Of a stretch of 10,393 nt of DNA, positions 6,292-10,393 are shown piece by piece (the first letter of the stretch is position 1; every line of letters starts with the position of its first letter). The translations under genes and the position numbers were made by a program. Origin of the DNA: CAZKTS01 sp964555735. GTDB taxonomy: Bacteria > Actinomycetota > Acidimicrobiia > IMCC26256 > PALSA-555. Below the pieces are notes generated by a model that saw nothing but the letters and a program-made list of their open reading frames with translations, did no database searches and had not been told where the DNA came from. Location of the stretch: the NCBI GenBank assembly GCA_964555735.1, contig CAZKTS010000357.1, positions 1-10,393 of the forward strand, read 5' to 3'.

Positions 6292-7674
6292 TCATCCTGG
6301 GCTCCGGGCGGCGAGGAAGGAGAGGACGTCGGAGCGGGTGAGGACGCCGATCGGGTGGCCGCCGTCGAGGACGAGGACCGACGACGCGGCGTCGAGCCGG
6401 TCGACGACGTCGGTCACCGTCTCGCCGACCCCCACCATCGGCATCGCCGGCTCCATCACCTCGCGGACGGGCCGGTCGAGCACCTCGGGGTCACGGAACG
6501 CCTTGTCCATGAGCGACAGCTCCGACAGCGTCCCGCTCACCTCCTTCGCCGCGAGCGGCAGCTCCTCCGTGACCGTCACCACGAGCTGGCTGACGCCGAG
6601 GTCACGCATGAGCGCGACGCCACGCCGGGCCGGCTCGTCGGGCGTGATCAGCACGAGGTCGGGCGCGTGCGCATCCGCGTCGGTCTTGGCCGCGAGCACG
6701 TCCCCCGCGGTGGGTCCGTCGGAACGGAGGAAGCCGAAGCGGGTCATCCACTCGTCGTCGTAGATCTTCGAGAGGTAGCCGCGCCCGGAGTCGGGCAGCA
6801 GCACGACCACGAGGTCGTCGGGACCGCAGTCCGCGCCGACGACGAGTGCGGCGTGCACGGCAGTGCCGCCCGACCCGCCGATCAGCAGGCCCTCCTGCTG
6901 CGTCACGCGGCGCGCGGCCTCGAACGACTCGGCGTCGGAGACGCGCACGACGCGGTCGACGACGTCGCGGTCGTAGGTGGGCGGCCAGAAGTCCTCGCCG
7001 ACGCCCTCGACGAGGTACGGGCGCCCGGTCCCGCCGGAGAACACGGAGCCCTCGGGATCGGCGCCGATGATCTGCACGTCGGGGTTCTTCGCCTTCAGCG
7101 CGCGGGCGACGCCGGTGATCGTGCCGCCCGTGCCGACGCCGGCGACGAAGTGCGTGATGCGACCGTCGGTCTGGCGCCAGATCTCGGGGCCGGTCGAGCG
7201 CTCGTGCTCGGCCGGGTTCGCCTGGTTGTAGTACTGGTTCGGGCGGAACGCGTTCGGTGTCTCACGCGTGAGCCGATCGGCGACCGAGTAGTAGGAGTCG
7301 GGGTGCTCGGGCGGCACCGCGGTCGGGCACACCACCACCTCGGCGCCGTAGGCGCTCAGCAGCGCGACCTTCTCGTCGCTCATCTTGTCGCTCATCACGA
7401 AGATGCACCGGTAGCCGCGCTGCGCGGCGACGATCGCGAGCCCCACGCCGGTGTTGCCCGACGTCGGCTCGACGATGGTCCCGCCCGGGAGCAGCTCGCC
7501 ACTTCGCTCGGCCGCGTCGATCATGGCGATCGCGGGGCGGTCCTTCACGCTGCCGCCCGGGTTGAACTGCTCGACCTTGGCGACGAGGTCGCACGACAAC
7601 CCCTGGCCGACCCGCCCCAGCCGCACGAGCGGCGTGTTGCCCACGAGGTCGAGCAGCGACTCGGCGATCTCCAC
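6292..7674 (-). CDS. cbs: Cystathionine beta-synthase with C-terminal CBS domains
   Basis: A 460-residue PLP enzyme that condenses homocysteine with serine to give cystathionine. Fold-type II domain (1 to about 310): PLP lysine K44 in NPGGSVKDR, TSGNTG (71-76) gripping the cofactor carboxylate, glycine loop GVGTGGT (179-185) for the phosphate, and the PDSGRGYLSKIYDDEW signature (294-309) typical of CBS rather than CysK. A C-terminal pair of CBS domains (about 320-460) would bind an adenosyl ligand; in some CBS enzymes this is S-adenosylmethionine acting as regulator. The N-terminal heme domain of animal enzymes is absent. Size and sequence match M. tuberculosis Rv1077 (464 aa). The GTG at 7674 is the first possible start: an in-frame TAG lies four codons upstream. 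There is no ribosome binding site, but TAGTTT ends 6 nt before the GTG. With the next gene it forms a homocysteine-to-cysteine unit. O-acetylserine or O-phosphoserine use cannot be excluded. Confidence 0.9.
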   Translation of the reverse strand: MEIAESLLDLVGNTPLVRLGRVGQGLSCDLVAKVEQFNPGGSVKDRPAIAMIDAAERSGELLPGGTIVEPTSGNTGVGLAIVAAQRGYRCIFVMSDKMSDEKVALLSAYGAEVVVCPTAVPPEHPDSYYSVADRLTRETPNAFRPNQYYNQANPAEHERSTGPEIWRQTDGRITHFVAGVGTGGTITGVARALKAKNPDVQIIGADPEGSVFSGGTGRPYLVEGVGEDFWPPTYDRDVVDRVVRVSDAESFEAARRVTQQEGLLIGGSGGTAVHAALVVGADCGPDDLVVVLLPDSGRGYLSKIYDDEWMTRFGFLRSDGPTAGDVLAAKTDADAHAPDLVLITPDEPARRGVALMRDLGVSQLVVTVTEELPLAAKEVSGTLSELSLMDKAFRDPEVLDRPVREVMEPAMPMVGVGETVTDVVDRLDAASSVLVLDGGHPIGVLTRSDVLSFLAARSPG

Positions 7675-7680
7675 CCGGCA

Positions 7681-7686
7681 AAACTA
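7681..7686 (-). promoter_or_regulatory. Candidate -10 box of the cbs gene (leaderless type)
   Basis: TAGTTT on the minus strand fits TANNNT and lies 6 nt before the GTG start at 7674. The first three bases of this box are the in-frame TAG that limits the reading frame, so no longer protein is possible. No Shine-Dalgarno is present. No good -35 match is seen about 17 nt upstream. The promoter lies in the 65-bp divergent gap shared with the secreted-protein gene. Confidence 0.45.
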
Positions 7687-7739
7687 CCGGTCGTGCTCAC
7701 GCCGGGAACCAGACGCCCTCGCCGTCCGTCGAACATCAC

Positions 7740-8345
7740 ATGACCATCGCCACGAAGGCAGCCATCGTCGTCACCCTCACCGCGGTGCTCACCGTCGGCA
7801 CCGCGGTCCCGGCGCTCGCGCACTGCGGCCCCGCCCACGACATGGGTCACGACCATCCCGCGACGCCGGTCACCGCGCCGGTCGCGCCCATCCCTCACCC
7901 GACCGGCCCCGACGACGTCGTGCTCCGGATCGAGAGCGATCGCAACGGCTGGGGCGGCGAGTACGAGGACGGGCACGACGTCACCGTCTACGGCGACGGC
8001 CGCGTGGTGATCGTGCCGCCGTCGGACGCCGACGGTCCCGACGTGCCCGAGGCGACGGTGCTGCAGGTGGGCGAGGACGGCGTCCAGAAGATCCTGCGGG
8101 GCGCCCGTCGGGCCGGGCTGCTCAAGGCCACGAACTACGGCGAGGCCGGCGTCACCGATCAGGGCTCGGTCACGTTCGAGGTCACGACGGCGGGTGAGCC
8201 GCGCACCACGAGCGTCTACGCGCTCCTCCTGCCCGAGGGCGACCGCGGCCTCCCGCACAAGCAGCAGGTCCTCCGTCAGCGCCTGCGCACGTTCGTGCAC
8301 CACGCCGCCGACCCCGAGTTCTACGGCACCGTGATCGTCGACTGA
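7740..8345 (+). CDS. Secreted protein of unknown function
   Basis: A 201-residue protein with a classical signal peptide: a Lys near the N-terminus, a hydrophobic core (about 7-22), and a probable signal peptidase I site after PALA (A27). It is not a lipoprotein: the residue before C29 is His, which breaks the lipobox. The mature N-terminus is His-rich (H28, H33, H37, H39 with C29, pattern HCGPAHDMGHDH), then a Pro/Thr linker (about 40-57). The folded domain (about 58-201) starts VVLRIESDRNGWGGEY and has TVYGDGRVVIV, a helix after GEDGVQKIL, and a C-terminal VYAL...FVHH...YGTVIVD. This style, with GDGRV and a later VQ-I/L-LL helix, recurs in exported actinobacterial proteins without assigned function; I know no characterised member. 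Metal binding by the His/Cys N-terminus is possible. The ATG at 7740 has no clear ribosome binding site. It is divergent from cbs by 65 bp. Confidence 0.75.
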   Translation: MTIATKAAIVVTLTAVLTVGTAVPALAHCGPAHDMGHDHPATPVTAPVAPIPHPTGPDDVVLRIESDRNGWGGEYEDGHDVTVYGDGRVVIVPPSDADGPDVPEATVLQVGEDGVQKILRGARRAGLLKATNYGEAGVTDQGSVTFEVTTAGEPRTTSVYALLLPEGDRGLPHKQQVLRQRLRTFVHHAADPEFYGTVIVD

Positions 8346-8351
8346 CCCGCC

Positions 8352-8367
8352 CCGACCGCGAGGTCGG
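8352..8367. repeat. Small inverted repeat with GNRA loop between two genes
   Basis: CCGACC (8352-8357), loop GCGA, then GGTCGG (8362-8367). It lies just after the stop of the secreted-protein gene and touches the putative -10 box of the VOC gene. An outer GCCCC/GGGGC pair (8349-8353, 8376-8380) gives a competing fold. It could be a weak RNA hairpin at the end of the upstream transcript or an operator overlapping the VOC promoter. No T-run follows. Confidence 0.4.
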
Positions 8368-8373
8368 TACGCT
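8368..8373 (+). promoter_or_regulatory. Candidate -10 box of the VOC gene (leaderless type)
   Basis: TACGCT, 7 nt before the GTG at 8381, with no ribosome binding site between. It is the same hexamer as upstream of the ATPase gene. A CTGACC stretch around 8342-8347 is a loose -35 candidate, but its spacing is about 20 nt. Confidence 0.4.
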
Positions 8374-8380
8374 GCGGGGC

Positions 8381-8740
8381 GTGGAACCGATCGGTCGTCT
8401 CGACGTCGTCGCGATCGACTGCAACGAGCCCGAGCCCCTCGTCGAGTTCTGGTGCGCGGTGCTCGGCGTCGAGGTCGAGAGCCGCGACATCGACTGGATC
8501 GCACTCACGCCCACCGTTCCCGGCGGCGCGCACCTCGCGTTCCAGATCGTGCCCGAGCCCAAGCTCGGGAAGAACCGCGTGCACCTCGACATCGATGTCG
8601 ACGACCTCGCCGCCGCCGCGGCGCAGGCCGAGCAGCTCGGCGCGCAGCCGGTCGGCGGCGTCGTCGAGGAGGACGGCGGCCGCTTCCAGGTGATGCTCGA
8701 TCCCGCCGGCAACGAGTTCTGCCTCTGCCAGGACGACTGA
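8381..8740 (+). CDS. Glyoxalase-like / VOC-fold protein
   Basis: A 119-residue single-module protein of the vicinal oxygen chelate superfamily, resembling the 'Glyoxalase-like domain' group (PF18029). Visible family features are VVAIDCNEPEPLVEFWCAVLG at the start (DC then FW..VLG, about 9-29), WIALTP, LAFQIVPEPKLGKNRVHLDIDVDDL in the middle, and LDPAGNEFCLCQ at the end. In VOC enzymes the His of NRVHLD and the Glu of GNEF fall at positions often used for metal, but many actinobacterial members have no known substrate. It is cytoplasmic, with no signal peptide. The start is the GTG at 8381: the codons before it run into the upstream gene's 3' region, and a -10-like box sits 7 nt before it. It is followed 41 bp later by the SRPBCC gene on the same strand, so co-transcription is likely. 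Reaction unknown. Confidence 0.83.
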   Translation: MEPIGRLDVVAIDCNEPEPLVEFWCAVLGVEVESRDIDWIALTPTVPGGAHLAFQIVPEPKLGKNRVHLDIDVDDLAAAAAQAEQLGAQPVGGVVEEDGGRFQVMLDPAGNEFCLCQDD

Positions 8741-8781
8741 CGGGCCAGAGACCACCTCGAACCAGGGAGACCCTTCACTTC

Positions 8782-9288
8782 ATGCAAGAGCACGAGTACT
8801 TCGTCGACGTCGAGGGATCGCTGGAAGACGTCTGGGAGGTCTTCTGGTACCGCGCCGACGACCGGCCCCAGCCACGCGACGTGCGCACGCGGATCGAGAT
8901 CCTCCACCCCGGTGACGAGGTCGGTGAGGGCCTCGTGCGCCACTGCTACTTCCCGGTGCCGCGCTTCCTCGGTTCGGGTGGGGTCGGGCAGTCGTGGGAG
9001 TGGCTCACCCAGGTGAAGCACCTCGAGTCGTGGCGGTACGACGCGATCGGCAAGCCGTTGTGGTCACGGGCCGAGGGCTTCACGCGCCTGGAGGACATCG
9101 GCGACGGCAAGACGCGCGTCCACTTCCGCGAGACGTACGAGGCATTCAACCCGTGGATGCGCCGGCTCGGCCTCGAGCACTACGTGCACAAGCGCATCTC
9201 TCGCGACAACGACACGATCCTGGCGGCACTGCAGGGCGGCGTGCGCTGGCACCAGAAGCGCAAGGCGCGCGCCGCGGCCTCTAGCTGA
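8782..9288 (+). CDS. SRPBCC (START/polyketide cyclase-like) family protein
   Basis: A 168-residue soluble protein. The opening EHEYFVDVEGSLEDVWEVFWYRAD (beta strand then helix, about 3-27), the central hydrophobic strand ...GLVRHCYFPVP, the W-rich SWEWLTQV (about 73-80), FTRLEDIGDGKTRVHFRETYEAF (about 100-122) and a long C-terminal helix match the SRPBCC fold, which binds hydrophobic ligands in a deep pocket. Members include polyketide cyclases, lipid-transfer proteins and toxin-family proteins; the ligand here cannot be predicted. The last residues are basic (HQKRKARA). The start is the ATG at 8782 with AGGGAGA about 11 nt upstream, a little long but the best in the region; earlier in-frame codons lie inside the VOC gene. 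Its last 8 bases (9281-9288) overlap the end of the convergent FGGY gene. Confidence 0.8.
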   Translation: MQEHEYFVDVEGSLEDVWEVFWYRADDRPQPRDVRTRIEILHPGDEVGEGLVRHCYFPVPRFLGSGGVGQSWEWLTQVKHLESWRYDAIGKPLWSRAEGFTRLEDIGDGKTRVHFRETYEAFNPWMRRLGLEHYVHKRISRDNDTILAALQGGVRWHQKRKARAAASS

Positions 9289-10393
9289 GGCGGGGCGCCG
9301 CGCGTGCAGCGCGGAGCGTGGCGCGGAGGTCCTCAGGATCGATGCGCGGATCGGGCTCGACCTCCCGCCCCTTCTCCAGGTTCCACGCGGTGGCATGCTC
9401 GTCGCTCGGCGTGCCGTCGAGCGCACTCGCCGCGAGCACGCAGGCGCCCGCGGCCACGCGGTCACCCTGGGGCACCGACACCGGTCGACCGGTGATGTCG
9501 GCGAGCGCGTGCTGGAGCGCGTGCCCCTTCGCGCCCTCGCCCACCAGGACGATGCGGCCCCCGACCGGGACGTCGGCGACACGCAGCGCATCGACCGCCT
9601 CGATGATGCCGGCGGCGACGCACTCGATGACCGCCCGCGCCAGGAGCTCCGGCGAGGCGTCGTTCGGGATGCCGTGGAGCGACGCTGTCCCGCGCGGGTC
9701 GGGCACGAGCACCATGCCGCCGGCGCCGGGCGGCGCGTTGGTGGCGAGCTGATCGATCCGCCGGGTGTCGACATCGAGCATCCGGGCGAACGCGTCGACC
9801 ATGCGGAACCCACTGCGCGAGCGCACCATCGGCAGGTAGCGGCCGGTCGCGTCGGCGAGCCCGACGACGACGCCGTTCGGATCCTCGGTCGGACGCTCGC
9901 GCACCGTGTACACCGACGTGATCTCGCCGACGTCGACGACGATGTCGCGCGGTTTGAGGGCGACGCCGATGGCCATCGCCATGGTCGCGCCCGTGCCCCC
10001 GGCGATCAGCACGCCCTCACGGTCGCCTGCCGGCTCTTCCGGTGCGAGGACTCGGGGCAGGCACGCCGCCCAGTCGCGCTCGGCGTCGATGAGCGTGAGC
10101 ACATCCGGCCGCCACCGCTCCTCGCGCGGCGACCAGTAGCCGGTGCCCGACGCGTCGCCGCGATCGGTCACGACCTTCCGGCTCAGCCGGAACGTGAGCC
10201 AGTCGTGCGGGAGCATGACCTTGGCCGTGCGCGTGTAGACGTCGGGTTCGTTCCGTCGGAGCCAGGCGAGCTTGGCGATCGTGAACGACGCGTCCGGGAC
10301 GGAGCCGCAGGCGTGCACCCACTCCGCCGGACCGCCGAGCGCCTCGACCAGCGCGTCGGCGTCGGGGGCGGCTTCGGTGTCGCAGCCGAGCTT
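9281..10393 (-). CDS. FGGY (xylulokinase-like) protein with degenerate catalytic motifs (partial, N-terminus outside window)
   Basis: Open from the right edge to a TAG at 9283-9281; 370 residues are visible, so roughly the first 110-120 of a typical 480-500 are missing. The middle aligns with E. coli XylB: FTIAKLAWLRRNEPDVYTR matches the XylB segment GFTAPKLLWVQRHEPEIF, and KVMLPHDWLTFRL then DASGTGYW match KVLLPKDYLRLRM and DAAGTMW. The C-terminal ATPase lobe is recognisable (GGRIVLVGEGAKGHALQHALADITGRPV; VPQGDRVAAGACVLAA). However, where XylB has AGGGDNAAGA with its catalytic Asp, this protein has AGGTGATMAMAIG and no Asp. LGTSGVY is VGEITSVY, and the SGERTP stretch is shortened. It may be non-catalytic or have changed chemistry. 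An internal GTG at 10318 is not the start because homology continues upstream. It converges on the SRPBCC gene with an 8-bp overlap. Confidence 0.82.
   Translation of the reverse strand, partial: KLGCDTEAAPDADALVEALGGPAEWVHACGSVPDASFTIAKLAWLRRNEPDVYTRTAKVMLPHDWLTFRLSRKVVTDRGDASGTGYWSPREERWRPDVLTLIDAERDWAACLPRVLAPEEPAGDREGVLIAGGTGATMAMAIGVALKPRDIVVDVGEITSVYTVRERPTEDPNGVVVGLADATGRYLPMVRSRSGFRMVDAFARMLDVDTRRIDQLATNAPPGAGGMVLVPDPRGTASLHGIPNDASPELLARAVIECVAAGIIEAVDALRVADVPVGGRIVLVGEGAKGHALQHALADITGRPVSVPQGDRVAAGACVLAASALDGTPSDEHATAWNLEKGREVEPDPRIDPEDLRATLRAARAAPRLS

Noticed and set aside
6268..7743. A 491-codon plus-strand open frame opposite cbs
   Set aside because: It is a shadow frame rich in Arg, Val, Asp and His with no family resemblance; the minus strand carries complete CBS motifs.
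9281..10318. Calling the FGGY gene complete from the GTG at 10318
   Set aside because: The frame is open to the window edge, and XylB-like homology continues upstream of 10318, so the gene is cut by the window.

Overview
This is a roughly 70% GC window packed with short-gap genes. GTG starts are frequent, and several genes lack a Shine-Dalgarno sequence. The family content points to a high-GC actinobacterium: an Rv0958-like AAA+ ATPase, an Sdh1-type succinate dehydrogenase, and a mycobacterial-type cystathionine beta-synthase beside a MetB/CGL enzyme. Acidimicrobiia is my best guess, but sequence alone does not prove it. I see no mobile element, rRNA, tRNA, CRISPR array or phage gene. The region looks like core metabolism plus a few poorly characterised small proteins.

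Layout, left to right. (1) Bases 1-946, minus strand, run off the left edge: a MoxR/magnesium-chelatase-like AAA+ ATPase. It is divergent from (2) 1018-1416, plus, a small 2TM-domain membrane protein with a Pro/Ala-rich tail. (3) 1545-5073, plus: a complete sdhC-sdhA-sdhB operon for a single-anchor succinate dehydrogenase/fumarate reductase, with no sdhD. (4) 7674-5070, minus: cystathionine beta-synthase followed by a cystathionine gamma-lyase/synthase, together a transsulfuration unit. An 18-bp perfect inverted repeat covers the likely start codon of the second gene. (5) 7740-8345, plus: a secreted protein of unknown function. (6) 8381-8740 and 8782-9288, plus: a glyoxalase-like (VOC) protein and an SRPBCC/START-fold protein. 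(7) 9281-10393, minus, runs off the right edge: an FGGY (xylulokinase-like) protein whose catalytic-site motifs look lost.

How the genes relate. SdhCAB feeds electrons from succinate into the quinone pool, linking the TCA cycle to respiration. The CBS/CGL pair moves sulfur between homocysteine and cysteine. Two convergent pairs (sdhB/CGL and SRPBCC/FGGY) overlap at their stop codons with no room for a terminator. Three genes (the ATPase, CBS and VOC) have a TANNNT box 6-8 nt before the start codon and no ribosome binding site, which fits leaderless transcription. I do not see an obvious new multi-gene system. The items most worth a second look are the palindrome at the CGL start and the degenerate FGGY protein.
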